A stretch of 64,000 nucleotides of DNA from the NCBI RefSeq assembly GCF_003043945.1, contig NZ_PYXG01000002.1:62001-126000 (forward strand), written 5' to 3'. The translations under genes and the position numbers were made by a program. This DNA comes from Prevotella sp. oral taxon 376 (lineage in GTDB: Bacteria; Bacteroidota; Bacteroidia; Bacteroidales; Bacteroidaceae). A model generated the notes under the pieces. The model saw only the letters and a list, made by a program, of their open reading frames with translations, did no database searches and was not told the DNA's origin. Shown one piece after another: positions 19,458 through 29,213 of this stretch (position 1 is the first letter of the stretch; each line of letters begins with the position of its first letter).

Positions 19458-20414
19458 ATGGGAATATTTGGATTATTTAATTCTAAGAAAAAGGAAACTC
19501 TGGACCATGGTTTAGAGAAAACCAAGCAAAGTGTTTTTGATAAGATTTCCCGTGCTGTTGCAGGAAAGTCTAAGGTAGATGACGAAGTCTTGGATAACTT
19601 AGAAGAAATCCTTATTACCTCTGATGTGGGGGTAGATACTACTATCAAGATTATAGAGCGCATAGAAGAGCATGTCGCTCGTGAAAAATATGTATCGACA
19701 AGTGAATTGAATGGCATACTGCGGGAAGAAATTGCTTCTTTATTAGCAGAAAATAATGCAGGGGATAACGATAATTGGGATCTTCCCATTGACCATAAAC
19801 CCTATGTGATTCTCGTAGTGGGAGTGAATGGCGTGGGAAAAACCACAACAATAGGGAAGTTGGCCTATCAATTTAAGAATGCTGGTAAAAAAGTTTATTT
19901 GGGCGCAGCAGATACTTTTCGTGCCGCTGCTGTAGAACAGATATCCATATGGGGAGAACGGGTAGGGGTTCCTGTGATTAAACAGCAGATGGGGGCCGAT
20001 CCTGCATCGGTTGCCTTTGATACATTGCAAAGTGCTAAGGCTAATAATGCAGATGTAGTCCTTATTGATACGGCTGGTCGTTTACACAATAAGGTTGGGT
20101 TGATGAATGAGCTGAAGAAAATAAAGGAGGTAATGAAGAAAGTTCTTCCAGAAGCGCCTGATGAAGTGATGCTCGTTCTTGACGGCTCAACAGGACAGAA
20201 CGCTTTTGAACAGGCCAAGCAGTTTGCTGCTGTCACACAGATTACTTCACTTGCGATTACGAAGCTTGATGGTACTGCAAAGGGTGGTGTCGTAATTGGG
20301 ATTAGTGATCAGTTAAAGGTTCCTGTGAAATATATTGGGCTTGGGGAGCAGCTCGAAGACTTACAGCTCTTTAATCGTCTTGAATTTGTCGACTCTCTTT
20401 TTAATAATGAATAG
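19458..20414 (+). CDS. ftsY: signal recognition particle receptor FtsY
   Basis: The SRP receptor GTPase that docks translating ribosomes at the inner membrane. The 318-residue protein has a short N-terminal helix (MGIFGLFNSKKKE) instead of the long acidic A domain of E. coli, then the N domain and the G domain: GVNGVGKTTTIGKLA (G1), DTFRAAAVEQ, DTAGRLHNK (G3), TKLDGTAKGG (G4) and the closing GLGEQLEDLQLF. Starts at the only sensible ATG. rimO follows after 21 bases in the same direction. Confidence 0.97.
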   Translation: MGIFGLFNSKKKETLDHGLEKTKQSVFDKISRAVAGKSKVDDEVLDNLEEILITSDVGVDTTIKIIERIEEHVAREKYVSTSELNGILREEIASLLAENNAGDNDNWDLPIDHKPYVILVVGVNGVGKTTTIGKLAYQFKNAGKKVYLGAADTFRAAAVEQISIWGERVGVPVIKQQMGADPASVAFDTLQSAKANNADVVLIDTAGRLHNKVGLMNELKKIKEVMKKVLPEAPDEVMLVLDGSTGQNAFEQAKQFAAVTQITSLAITKLDGTAKGGVVIGISDQLKVPVKYIGLGEQLEDLQLFNRLEFVDSLFNNE

Positions 20415-20435
20415 CCCAGTTCATTTTTTAGTGAA

Positions 20436-21749
20436 ATGAAAAAGAATCAGATAGATATTATTACGATGGGATGCTCTAAAAATCTGGTCGATTCAGAGCG
20501 ACTTGTCAAGCGATTTGAAGAAAAAGGCTACTGTTGTGTTCCGGATTCTCATCGACCAGAAGGTGAAATCGCCGTAATAAATACTTGTGGTTTTATAGAA
20601 GCAGCTAAAGAGGAGAGTATTAATACAATTCTTGAATTTGTTAAACGAAAAGAGAAGGGACAGTTGAACCGTCTGTATGTGATGGGGTGCTTATCTCAAC
20701 GCTATAAGAAAGAACTTGAGAATGAAATTCCTGAAGTTGATAAGTATTATGGCAAGTTTAATTTTAAAAAGCTTCTTCAAGATATCCCTGACGCTAAGAG
20801 AGATTTCATTACTGACCGAGAAAGAAGATTTGCTACACGTGCCCGTTTTACACCTCGCCATTATGCTTATTTGAAAATTGCTGAAGGGTGCGACCGCCAT
20901 TGTGCTTATTGCGCAATTCCGTTGATAACAGGAAAGCATATATCCCGTCCAAAAGAAGAAATCTTGGCCGAAGTCCGTGAGCAAGTAACCAATGGAGTAA
21001 AGGAATTCCAAGTGATAGAGCAGGAGCTTACCTATTATGGGATGGATTTTGACGGAAAGTCTCATATAGCAGAACTCATTGAAGATATAGCTAATATTGA
21101 AGGGGTAAAATGGATTCGATTGCACTATGCCTATCCAAACCAGTTTCCGATGGAATTGCTTGATGTAATGGCTCGCCATGATAATATCTGTAAGTATTTG
21201 GATATAGCTTTGCAACATATAAGCGACCATGTGCTTAAGCGTATGCGACGCCATGTCAGCAAACAGGAAACGCTTGATTTAATAGCTAAGATTCGCGAGA
21301 AAATACCGGAGATTCATCTGCGGACTACCCTCATGGTTGGTTTTCCTGGAGAAACCGAGGAAGACTTTAAGGAATTAATGGAATTTGTTAGATGTGAGCG
21401 ATTTGAAAGAATGGGAGCTTTTGCCTATTCAGAAGAAGATGGCACTTATAGCCAATTGCATTATGAGGATAATGTACCCCAGCATGTGAAGCAGGAACGC
21501 CTTGACAGATTGATGGCCCTTCAACAGGGAATAAGTTTAGAAATAGAGGCTGCTAAGATCGGTAAGACAATGAAAGTGATTATCGACCGAAAGGAAGGTA
21601 GTTATTATATCGGGCGTACAGAGTTTTGTTCGCCTGATGTGGATCCGGAAGTGTTAATCCCTGCGACACGCCCCCTTCGCACAGGTTTTTTTTATAATAT
21701 AAGAATTACGGATTCTACAGAGTTTGATTTATATGGAGAAATTTTATGA
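20436..21749 (+). CDS. rimO: ribosomal protein S12 methylthiotransferase RimO
   Basis: A radical-SAM enzyme that adds a methylthio group to the conserved aspartate of ribosomal protein S12. The 437 residues contain the N-terminal UPF0004 domain with its three cluster cysteines (GCSKNLVDSE, INTCGFI, VMGCLSQRY), the radical-SAM triad CDRHCAYC, and a C-terminal TRAM domain near VIIDRKEGSYYIGRTEF. Absence of a threonylcarbamoyl-tRNA type signature and the overall pattern favour RimO over MiaB or MtaB. Its last four bases overlap the start of the HU gene (ATGA). Confidence 0.96.
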   Translation: MKKNQIDIITMGCSKNLVDSERLVKRFEEKGYCCVPDSHRPEGEIAVINTCGFIEAAKEESINTILEFVKRKEKGQLNRLYVMGCLSQRYKKELENEIPEVDKYYGKFNFKKLLQDIPDAKRDFITDRERRFATRARFTPRHYAYLKIAEGCDRHCAYCAIPLITGKHISRPKEEILAEVREQVTNGVKEFQVIEQELTYYGMDFDGKSHIAELIEDIANIEGVKWIRLHYAYPNQFPMELLDVMARHDNICKYLDIALQHISDHVLKRMRRHVSKQETLDLIAKIREKIPEIHLRTTLMVGFPGETEEDFKELMEFVRCERFERMGAFAYSEEDGTYSQLHYEDNVPQHVKQERLDRLMALQQGISLEIEAAKIGKTMKVIIDRKEGSYYIGRTEFCSPDVDPEVLIPATRPLRTGFFYNIRITDSTEFDLYGEIL

Positions 21750-22039
21750 ATAATAAAGAATTTATAGCTGAATTATCTCAGCGAAGCGGTTATACCCAAG
21801 CGGATACACAGAAATTGATTTCAACGATTATCGATGAAATGGGGAGAAATTTTGATGAAGGCAATTCGGTATCTTTCTCACATTTTGGGACATTTGAGGT
21901 GAGAAAGCGTCTTGAGAGGATGGTCATCAATCCTTCAACAGGAAAGCGGATGCTTGTGCCTCCAAAGTTAGTACTGAATTTCAAGCCGAATATCTATATC
22001 AAAGATAAATTGAAAAATAAAGAACAGGGTGATGAGTAA
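21746..22039 (+). CDS. HU/IHF family DNA-binding protein
   Basis: A 97-residue HU-fold protein (NKEFIAELSQRSGYTQADTQ; VSFSHFGTFEVRKR; NPSTGKRMLVPPK, the DNA-binding arm region). It should dimerise and bend or coat DNA. It is read directly after rimO by an ATGA overlap, and its 3' end overlaps the start of the next, much larger HU-domain gene. Both HU genes in tandem in one transcript suggest joint function, perhaps as a heterodimer; that is inference. Confidence 0.92.
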   Translation: MNNKEFIAELSQRSGYTQADTQKLISTIIDEMGRNFDEGNSVSFSHFGTFEVRKRLERMVINPSTGKRMLVPPKLVLNFKPNIYIKDKLKNKEQGDE

Positions 22040-23369
22040 GATTGGATTTAAAGACTTGGCTGTAGTCCTTGCACAGCGACATGGTTTGAGTCAAGATGCG
22101 GCAGATAGGTTTATCTCTCAGATGCTGGATGTGCTTAATGATGGTCTCCGTTATGAGAAGCTCGTGAAGATTAAAGGGCTGGGCACTTTTAAAGTTCAGA
22201 GTGTGAATGCCCGTAAAAGCGTTGATGTGAATACAGGTGAGCCAATCGAAATTGCAGAGCGCGAAAAAATTTCATATATTCCCGATGCGGGAATGCGTGA
22301 TTTAGTAAACAGGCCATTTGCTTCATTCGAAACGGTTGTCTTGAATGACGAAGTAGACTTATCTGATTTGGATGAAGCCCAAGAAGATGACAATGCCGGA
22401 CCTATGGATTCGATAGATAAACCAGACGAAATAACAAGGGTAGATAATTCACCTATTGCCGTAGATACAGAGGAAAGTGTGGAGGGACTTGCACCAAGTG
22501 ATGTTTGGGCCGAACAAGTTGAAAAGGGTCTTTCTCCTGCTTCGGTTATAAATCCAGAAGATAATTCAATATTGGAAGAAGATCAAGTTTCCATGAGGAG
22601 TGCGGCCTCAGCTACCCCCTTATTGGACTTTACCGATAGTGTTGATACTAAAGCGCAAATGGCTTCGTTGGAGCCAGAAGCGAGAATTCAAGAAAAATGG
22701 GCTAATGATCGGATAAATGCAGAGAATAAAGTACTTTCATCTGCGAATAAATTACTTCGAGATCAAGTTTTACAGTTTAAACGCCTTACAAATATTTTTG
22801 GTATTATAGCAGCGGTTCTACTGTTGTTATTTATTGGGGCTTCTGTTTATGTATTTAATCAGCTGAAGCTTCGGGACAACCAGATAGAGTATTTGCTGAC
22901 GCAAATACATATAAATAATAATGTAAAACAGGAGGTACCTGTTCATACAGAAAAGATCGGAGAAACACCCGAGCAGTCTGCTACTGCTACAAATAAGGTG
23001 AAGGAGACCATATCTCAGTCTGCTTCAAAAAAAACATTAGAAAAAGTTACACCTTCTACGATGTCTGCAGCAGGAAGAAAGAGGGGAGTGCCGATTCAAC
23101 AAACTTCATCAAAGACAACTGCAAGAGTGAGAGAATCTTCTCAAACAACTCAATATGAAAAAGATCCGCGTATTCGCACAGGGGCTTATAATATTATAGG
23201 TATAGATCAGATTGTTGTTGTTCGCAAGGGACAGACATTAAAGTCGATTAGTAAAAACCATCTTGGACCGGGTATGGAATGCTATGTTGAGGCCGTAAAT
23301 GGTGGAGTTAAGGAATTAAAAGAAGGTCAGAAAATAAAAATACCTAAACTGAAAATAAAGAAGAAATAA
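22032..23369 (+). CDS. membrane-anchored HU-domain protein with periplasmic LysM-like domain
   Basis: A 445-residue protein with an unusual order of parts. Residues 1-90 are an HU/IHF DNA-binding domain (GFKDLAVVLAQRHGLSQDAA; IKGLGTFKV). An acidic, disordered stretch (about 95-200) and a helical segment follow, then one membrane span at about 252-275 (FGIIAAVLLLLFIGASVYVF) with Lys-Arg just before it. This places the N-terminus inside by the positive-inside rule. A Ser/Thr/Lys-rich linker leads to a LysM-like domain at about 391-441 (VVRKGQTLKSISKNHLG...EGQKIKIPKL). It could tether DNA to peptidoglycan across the inner membrane. The ATG at 22032 is preferred to the GTG at 22029. Confidence 0.82.
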   Translation: MSKIGFKDLAVVLAQRHGLSQDAADRFISQMLDVLNDGLRYEKLVKIKGLGTFKVQSVNARKSVDVNTGEPIEIAEREKISYIPDAGMRDLVNRPFASFETVVLNDEVDLSDLDEAQEDDNAGPMDSIDKPDEITRVDNSPIAVDTEESVEGLAPSDVWAEQVEKGLSPASVINPEDNSILEEDQVSMRSAASATPLLDFTDSVDTKAQMASLEPEARIQEKWANDRINAENKVLSSANKLLRDQVLQFKRLTNIFGIIAAVLLLLFIGASVYVFNQLKLRDNQIEYLLTQIHINNNVKQEVPVHTEKIGETPEQSATATNKVKETISQSASKKTLEKVTPSTMSAAGRKRGVPIQQTSSKTTARVRESSQTTQYEKDPRIRTGAYNIIGIDQIVVVRKGQTLKSISKNHLGPGMECYVEAVNGGVKELKEGQKIKIPKLKIKKK

Positions 23370-23401
23370 TTTGGCTAATTCTTGAAAAAGTCTTAACTTT
23401 G
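23370..23401 (+). promoter_or_regulatory. promoter of the WG-repeat gene
   Basis: TTTG at 23370-23373, a 20-base spacer and TAACTTTG at 23394-23401, immediately after the stop codon of the HU-LysM gene. This separates the next gene from the rimO-HU transcript. Confidence 0.78.
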
Positions 23402-23420
23402 AAGCAAATGAAGGATGCTT

Positions 23421-24065
23421 ATGATTACGCAGGAGAATTTTGACAAAAAGTTTGCCGACCCGATAGAAGAAATGCAAATAGACAAATTTGTATGTAAGGA
23501 GATGGCCCGGCAGATCCACCGCTATATTAAAGGCATGTCAGGTTCAAAGTCCATTATGGAGCGTTTCGAAGAGCGTCTTAAGGATTTATCGCTGTTAGAA
23601 AAAGAGCGAGCTATAGCTTTGTATATTGACCTCAACCGTAAGGTGCTTGATGGACTAGATTTCAAGATTGTGCTAGCCAGGGCTATTGCAAATTATTGTG
23701 ATACTTTCAGCTATATGTTAAAACTTGTCAATGACAAGGAGCGTATGGCCTATTATCTCAGTCGTATTAAAGATAAATATATTCGTTATCACAAGATATA
23801 TGAAGAAAATGGAAAGTTTGGCATGAAAGACCATGAAGGGAAAATTCTTGTGCATGCTTTTTACGATTTTCTTCGTACTCCCTATGTATATGTTGATGAC
23901 CTTCAGCTGTTCCCTGTCATTGCGGAAAAGGATGGAAAAATGGGATTGATAATACCAGATGGTAAAGATACCATTGTTGCCGATTTCATTTATGACAATA
24001 TTTCTCTTCGCGATGAGCCTCCTTACTTTGAGGCAACAATAGGGAGCAAGGTGGAGTTACTTTAA
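23421..24065 (+). CDS. WG-repeat-like cytoplasmic protein of unknown function
   Basis: About 214 residues with no signal peptide or membrane span. The N-terminal 120 residues are helical and charged (KEMARQIHRYIKG; LEKERAIALYIDLNRKVLDG). The C-terminal part has two to three degenerate WG-type repeats: NGKFGMKDHEGKILVHAFYDF, DGKMGLIIPDGKDTIVADFIYD, then DEPPYFEA. Such repeats often mediate protein contacts. It has its own promoter at 23370-23401. Start could be ATG 23415 or 23421; I chose the second because the first lies very near the predicted transcript start. It converges on uvrA with 19 bases between. No function can be assigned. Confidence 0.75.
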   Translation: MITQENFDKKFADPIEEMQIDKFVCKEMARQIHRYIKGMSGSKSIMERFEERLKDLSLLEKERAIALYIDLNRKVLDGLDFKIVLARAIANYCDTFSYMLKLVNDKERMAYYLSRIKDKYIRYHKIYEENGKFGMKDHEGKILVHAFYDFLRTPYVYVDDLQLFPVIAEKDGKMGLIIPDGKDTIVADFIYDNISLRDEPPYFEATIGSKVELL

Positions 24066-24084
24066 TATATTTGTATACAAGGGG

Positions 24085-26919
24085 TTATTCTTTTTGTTTT
24101 AAAGCTTGCTTCAGAAAATCTGGAGTATAGCCTTCTTGGCTTTCAGCGACCTTTTCCGGTGTGCCAGTACTTAGAACCTGACCACCTCCACGGCCTCCTT
24201 CCGGGCCCATATCAATGATGTAATCTGCCAGTTTCATCACATCCAGATTATGTTCTATTATAATAACTGTATTCCCTTTGTCTACGAGTTTTTGTAAGAC
24301 ATCCATTAAAATACGAATATCCTCAAAGTGAAGCCCTGTGGTTGGTTCATCAAGAATATACAGAGTTTTGCCCGTATCCCTTTTAGCTAATTCTGTCGCA
24401 AGTTTTACTCGTTGACTTTCACCACCGGAGAGAGTTGTACTCGACTGACCAAGTTTGATATATCCCAATCCCACATCTTGGAGAGTCTTTATTTTTTGAA
24501 GAATATTAGGGACATTCTCAAAGAATTCTACCGCTTGGTTTATGGTCATGTCGAGCACATCGGCAATGGACTTCCCTTTAAATCTTACCTCAAGGGTTTC
24601 CCGATTGTAGCGTTTGCCGTGACAGACCTCACACGGTACCATTACATCAGGAAGAAAGTTCATTTCAATAGTCCTATAGCCATTTCCCCCACAAGCTTCA
24701 CACCTTCCACCTTTCACATTAAATGAAAATCGCCCTGGTTTATACCCGCGAATCTTTGCTTCAGGAAGATTTACATATAGGTTACGGATATCAGAGAATA
24801 CACCTGTATAGGTGGCAGGATTAGATCGAGGAGTGCGTCCGATAGGGGTTTGGTCAACATTTACGACCTTGTCTATATTTTCGATTCCTTCAATAGAGTC
24901 ATATGGCATCGGCTTTTTGAGAGACCGATAAAAATGATGGGAGAGTATGGGTTGGAGAGTCTCATTGATTAAGGTAGATTTTCCTGATCCGGAGACTCCT
25001 GTAACAACAATTAGCTTAGAAAGCGGAAACTCTACATCGATATTCTTCAGATTATTGCCTTTACATCCATGAAGCAATATCTTCTTCCCACTCCCTTTTC
25101 TCCGTTCCGATGGAATAACGATATTCAGCTTCCCATTAAGATACTGGGCAGTAATAGTTGAAGACTTAAGCATGTCAGCTGGCCTTCCTTGAAATACAAC
25201 TTGTCCGCCCTTGCGTCCAGCTTTCGGACCGATATCTATAATCCAGTTGGATGCTCGCATCATATCTTCATCGTGTTCTACAACAATAACAGTATTTCCT
25301 ATGTCGCGAAGTTCTTTCAAGGACATTATCAGTCGTTCGTTATCTCGCTGATGTAAGCCAATGGAAGGTTCGTCAAGAATATACAGCACATTCACAAGTT
25401 GACTTCCGATTTGAGTCGCGAGGCGAATGCGTTGGCTCTCACCTCCGGAAAGCGAGGCTGATTGCCGGTTCAGAGCCAGATAATCCAGGCCGACTTCCAG
25501 TAGGAAGTCAACACGAGATCGGAGTTCTTTCACTATTTCAGTGGCAATTTGTTGTTTTTGTATTTCGAGATGTTCCTCAACATGATCAAGCCAATGCTTA
25601 AGGTCGATCATATCCAAATTGGCAACTTCAGATATATTCTTGTCCCATATTTTATAGGAAAGCGACTCTTGTTTAAGCCTTTGTCCACGGCATTCTGAGC
25701 ACTCTGTCATGGCCATAAATTGTTCTGCCCATTTCTGTCCCGACGCGGAATCGTCGCTTTCCATCACATTGTGCAGATATTTTACAACACCATCAAAAGT
25801 TACAAAATAGTCGCTGGATGTCTTGATAAGATCTTTTGGAATTCTTACATTTTCCAGCGAGCCATAAAGAATTTCTTGCATAGCATCTTTAGGAATCTCT
25901 TTTACAGGTGTCTTGATATTCAATTCATATTTATGAAGGATGGAATCTATCTGCCAGAAAATCATTTGGTTTTTGTATTTTCCTAATGGGGTAATGGCTC
26001 CGTCGTGAATGCTAAGGTTATCGTTAGAAATTACCTTTTTGAGATCTATTTCGTTTATCCATCCCAGCCCTTTGCAATGTGGACATGCGCCTTCAGGCGA
26101 ATTAAAGGAGAACAGATTGGGGGCAGGTTCCCCATAGGAAATTCCTGTAACAGGATCCATCAGTCGTTTTGAGAAATTCCTGATTTCACCGCTGTCTTTG
26201 TTCATGATCATGAGGGCTCCATCGCCTTGTTTCATGGCAATCCGAACACTCTTTTTCAAGCGTTCGTCATCCTTTCCGTGGACTTGGAGTTTGTCGACTA
26301 CAACCTCAATATTGTGGTTTTTATAACGGTCGACTTTCATGCCTCGGGTGATTTCCTGGATTTCTCCATCCACACGGATATAAAGATAGCCCTTTCTGCG
26401 CATAGACTCAAAGAGTTCTCGATAGTGTCCTTTTCTCTGACGAACAAGTGGGGCAAGGATGTAGATAGACTTTCCGTTATACTCGCCAAGGATCATTTCA
26501 AGCACTTTTTCTTCGGTATATTTCACCATCTTTTCACCAGAGAGGTAGCTGTATGCTGTTCCGGCACGAGCATAGAGGAGGCGGAGGTAATCGTAAATCT
26601 CCGTTGTCGTCCCCACGGTAGAGCGAGGATTTTTGTTCGTGGTCTTTTGCTCTATGCTGATCACGGGGCTCAGTCCCGTGATTTTGTCGACATCCGGACG
26701 CTCCAGATTACCAAGAAAGTTACGGGCATAGGCCGAGAAAGTCTCTATATACCGCCGTTGTCCTTCGGCGAATATAGTGTCAAAAGCCAGCGAGGACTTA
26801 CCCGAACCAGACAAGCCGGTTATTACAGTGAGTGAGTTGCGGGGAATTTCTACATCCACATTCTTAAGATTGTGCACACGGGCTCCCCACACATTGATCT
26901 TTTCGTCTTCTCTTTCCAT
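24085..26919 (-). CDS. uvrA: excinuclease ABC subunit A
   Basis: The damage-recognition ATPase of nucleotide excision repair. The 944 residues hold two ABC ATPase halves (first P-loop [16 protein letters not shown]; second [15 protein letters not shown], signatures [16 protein letters not shown] and [16 protein letters not shown]) and the zinc modules CPHC...CSEC and [16 protein letters not shown] with CEVC. Motif [13 protein letters not shown] is typical. Length is normal. Array C of 22-bp palindromes begins only about 25 bases upstream of its start codon, so its transcript may run through the array. No clear TAnnTTTG box was found. Confidence 0.97.
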   Translation of the reverse strand: MEREDEKINVWGARVHNLKNVDVEIPRNSLTVITGLSGSGKSSLAFDTIFAEGQRRYIETFSAYARNFLGNLERPDVDKITGLSPVISIEQKTTNKNPRSTVGTTTEIYDYLRLLYARAGTAYSYLSGEKMVKYTEEKVLEMILGEYNGKSIYILAPLVRQRKGHYRELFESMRRKGYLYIRVDGEIQEITRGMKVDRYKNHNIEVVVDKLQVHGKDDERLKKSVRIAMKQGDGALMIMNKDSGEIRNFSKRLMDPVTGISYGEPAPNLFSFNSPEGACPHCKGLGWINEIDLKKVISNDNLSIHDGAITPLGKYKNQMIFWQIDSILHKYELNIKTPVKEIPKDAMQEILYGSLENVRIPKDLIKTSSDYFVTFDGVVKYLHNVMESDDSASGQKWAEQFMAMTECSECRGQRLKQESLSYKIWDKNISEVANLDMIDLKHWLDHVEEHLEIQKQQIATEIVKELRSRVDFLLEVGLDYLALNRQSASLSGGESQRIRLATQIGSQLVNVLYILDEPSIGLHQRDNERLIMSLKELRDIGNTVIVVEHDEDMMRASNWIIDIGPKAGRKGGQVVFQGRPADMLKSSTITAQYLNGKLNIVIPSERRKGSGKKILLHGCKGNNLKNIDVEFPLSKLIVVTGVSGSGKSTLINETLQPILSHHFYRSLKKPMPYDSIEGIENIDKVVNVDQTPIGRTPRSNPATYTGVFSDIRNLYVNLPEAKIRGYKPGRFSFNVKGGRCEACGGNGYRTIEMNFLPDVMVPCEVCHGKRYNRETLEVRFKGKSIADVLDMTINQAVEFFENVPNILQKIKTLQDVGLGYIKLGQSSTTLSGGESQRVKLATELAKRDTGKTLYILDEPTTGLHFEDIRILMDVLQKLVDKGNTVIIIEHNLDVMKLADYIIDMGPEGGRGGGQVLSTGTPEKVAESQEGYTPDFLKQALKQKE

Positions 26920-26944
26920 ATTTCTTCTCGCCTTAAGCGGAAAA

Positions 26945-27032
26945 GCAAAAGGCCGCTTTTTACTCTCCTTTTAACGGCTATTTACTCTCCTTTTAGCGGC
27001 TTAAAGCAAGGCTTCAAGCCACTTTTTGCAAT
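26945..27032. repeat. Array C: four 22-bp phased palindromes
   Basis: Units start at 26945, 26967, 26989 and 27011; cores are for example GCAAAAGGCCGCTTTTTAC and CCTTTTAGCGGCTTAAAGC, with three-base spacers TCT, TCT, AAG, AAT. A fifth, degenerate unit may lie at 26923. The array ends at 27032, exactly against the stop codon (27033-27035, minus strand) of the type IX cargo gene, and reaches to within about 25 bases of the uvrA start codon. Confidence 0.85.
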
Positions 27033-27740
27033 TCAGTATTTCGTCGTGCTTCCTTCGGTGAATCCTCTGAGGAGGTTGACATCGCGCTTGATTTGAAATT
27101 CACGGCCGTCCGCCCCCTTGGCTTTGACCAGACAGAAGTATACCCCCTGCTTGGCATCCTTTCCTTTGTACTTGCCATCCCAGCCTCCGTTAATATCAGT
27201 CCACTCAAACAGCTTCTGCCCCCAACGGTTAAAGATATATCCATGAAATTCAATGATACTCTGAAAACCACTTTTGGCCTTGTAAATGTCATTAATTCCA
27301 TCGCCGTTGGGAGAAAAAGCATTCGGCATTTCGAGTTTACTTTCAGCAATCGAGACCTGAAACGCTCCTGCACTTTGCCAATATTCTTGGGTGAATGATA
27401 TGATGTCGGCTCCTTTTGTGAAAGTAGCGTAACAGACAATATAATGCACCCCCGACCGAGTGAAAGTGTAGTTGGTATTTTCCTCATAACGGATAAGGTA
27501 AGGAGCGTCTGCATTCCCCTCTGTATAGAAGCGCCACTCGTAATGGGGAGAATAATCTCCGACCTCGGATGGATTCGCTGAAAAACGAGCTGTTACGGGG
27601 GCAGAGCCGCTGAATTTGTTATCGGTGGTCTCATTGCCTTCCGAATCGGAAAAAGTTGCCGAAGGTGCTATGCTTGGTGTTTGTGCGGCAATGCTTCCTA
27701 CGGCGAAGAGACTGATCCAGAAAACTAATATTTGTTTCAT
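27033..27740 (-). CDS. secreted protein with type IX secretion type B sorting domain
   Basis: About 235 residues with a signal peptide (KQILVFWISLFAVGSIAAQ). The last 85 residues are a CHU_C / type B C-terminal sorting domain: MPNAFSPNGDGINDIY, IFNRWGQKLFEWT, GGWDGKYKGKDAKQGVYFCL. This domain sends proteins through the type IX secretion system to the cell surface. The rest (about residues 25-140) resembles a PKD/Ig-like fold (ARFSANPSEVGDYSPHYEWRF). So the cargo is almost only a sorting domain plus one small fold. The start at 27740 is chosen because an upstream ATG at 27773 overlaps the -7 box at 27771-27778 and would precede the signal peptide with charged residues. Confidence 0.85.
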   Translation of the reverse strand: MKQILVFWISLFAVGSIAAQTPSIAPSATFSDSEGNETTDNKFSGSAPVTARFSANPSEVGDYSPHYEWRFYTEGNADAPYLIRYEENTNYTFTRSGVHYIVCYATFTKGADIISFTQEYWQSAGAFQVSIAESKLEMPNAFSPNGDGINDIYKAKSGFQSIIEFHGYIFNRWGQKLFEWTDINGGWDGKYKGKDAKQGVYFCLVKAKGADGREFQIKRDVNLLRGFTEGSTTKY

Positions 27741-27770
27741 TTCTATTTTTTTTCTTTCAAAATATTCATG

Positions 27771-27778
27771 CAAAGTTA
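27771..27778 (-). promoter_or_regulatory. -7 box of the type IX cargo gene
   Basis: Minus strand TAACTTTG, about 30 bases before the ATG at 27740. No convincing TTTG partner. It lies back-to-back with the rightward promoter at 27822-27829. Confidence 0.6.
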
Positions 27779-27821
27779 CAAAAAGAATGTCGATTATTGA
27801 TGAGAGATTAGATATTTTTTG

Positions 27822-27829
27822 TATTTTTG
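27822..27829 (+). promoter_or_regulatory. -7 box of the LysM/binding-protein gene
   Basis: TATTTTTG matches TAnnTTTG; a TTG at 27797 lies 22 bases upstream as a weak -33 element. The start codon follows about 28 bases later. Confidence 0.6.
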
Positions 27830-27857
27830 CAACTGAATATATGTAATTCTAATATGG

Positions 27858-29213
27858 ATGATGATGCGATATATTAAATATATATTAGTGGGAGTGATGC
27901 TATTCATGGGTAGCATGGCTTATGCCCAGATCAATCAATGGAGAGATTTATATAAGGTTAAGAAAAAGGATACGATGTACAGTATTGCCCAGAAGTATGG
28001 CATTACGCTTGATGAACTGAAGGATGCGAATCCGGAAATGAAGAAAGAAAACTATAATCTCAAAAAGGATGATACGGTTTTCATTCCCTTTGCGAAACCT
28101 CGGGGGCAAGACCTCCAGAAGCCAGCTCCGGTTACCGCCGTGAAGACAGATGTCCGTAATCGTGAGATTCGTGTGGGCATCATGCTTCCTTTGCATCATA
28201 ACGATGGGGATGGCCGTCGCATGGTGGAGTATTATCGCGGCTTCCTCCTTGCCATTGAAGATATGAAAGCACAAGGGATTTCTTCTGCGATTCATGCGTG
28301 GAATGTCCCTATTGATGCTGATATTCGGCAAACGCTTCTAAATCCGGAGGTCAAGAGTCTTGATATTATTTTTGGTCCCCTCTATACACCGCAGGTAAAG
28401 GCATTAGGGGATTTTTGTGCGCAAAATGATATTAGACTGGTTATCCCATTTTCAATAGCAAGTGATGAGGTTACTCGCAATCCAAATATATTCCAGGTTT
28501 ATCAAACAGGGAGCAAGCTGAATAATGATGCTATTAAGGCGTTCTTGAGTCATTTTAAGAGCAGTCATCCGGTTTTCATAGATTGCAATGATAAGAATTC
28601 AACCAAGGGAGTTTTTACTTTCGGTTTGCGTAATCAGCTTGAACAGAAAGGAATTAACTACAGCATCACGAATCTTGAGTCATCAGAAGAAATGTTTGCA
28701 AAGGCATTCTCTCGTACTAAGCCCAATGTCGTTGTGCTCAATACCAGTCGGTCTCCGGAGTTAAACATTGCTTTTCAGAAACTGAATGGTTTTAGGGCTA
28801 ATAATCCACAAGTTGGAATCTCGATGTTTGGATATACCGAGTGGCTAATGTATACGAACTATGATCTTGACAATTTCTATGCATTTGACACCTATATTCC
28901 CACAACTTTCTACTATAACCCGATGTCATGGAAAACACAACAGTTGGAAAAGAAATTTCATCAATGGTTTGGTGTGGAAATGCAACATGCTCTTCCTCGC
29001 TTTGCCCTTACGGGATATGATCAGGCTCTGTTCTTCCTTCAGGGACTACATAAATATGGTAAGGACTTCAAGGGAGGGAAAGAAAAGGACCCATCAACGC
29101 CAGTGCAAACAACCTATTACTTTGTAAGGCAAGGAAGCGGCGGCATGCAGAATGAGAATTTCCAGCTCATCCATTATAAGAATAATAAAACCATAGAATC
29201 CTTCACTTATTAG
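27858..29213 (+). CDS. LysM plus type I periplasmic-binding-protein-like protein
   Basis: A 451-residue exported protein. A signal peptide (ILVGVMLFMGSMAYAQ) is followed by one LysM domain (YKVKKKDTMYSIAQKYGITLDELKDANPEM, about residues 33-78). Residues about 100-440 have the pattern of a type I periplasmic binding protein (RVGIMLPLHHNDGDGRRMVEYYRGFLLAIEDMK; IIFGPLYTPQVKALGDFC; LVIPFSIASDEV). It lacks ABC-transporter partners nearby. LysM plus this fold recalls LpoA-type activators of peptidoglycan synthases, but that is only an analogy. It abuts the next barrel gene with no gap (stop 29211-29213, next ATG 29214). Confidence 0.8.
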   Translation: MMMRYIKYILVGVMLFMGSMAYAQINQWRDLYKVKKKDTMYSIAQKYGITLDELKDANPEMKKENYNLKKDDTVFIPFAKPRGQDLQKPAPVTAVKTDVRNREIRVGIMLPLHHNDGDGRRMVEYYRGFLLAIEDMKAQGISSAIHAWNVPIDADIRQTLLNPEVKSLDIIFGPLYTPQVKALGDFCAQNDIRLVIPFSIASDEVTRNPNIFQVYQTGSKLNNDAIKAFLSHFKSSHPVFIDCNDKNSTKGVFTFGLRNQLEQKGINYSITNLESSEEMFAKAFSRTKPNVVVLNTSRSPELNIAFQKLNGFRANNPQVGISMFGYTEWLMYTNYDLDNFYAFDTYIPTTFYYNPMSWKTQQLEKKFHQWFGVEMQHALPRFALTGYDQALFFLQGLHKYGKDFKGGKEKDPSTPVQTTYYFVRQGSGGMQNENFQLIHYKNNKTIESFTY

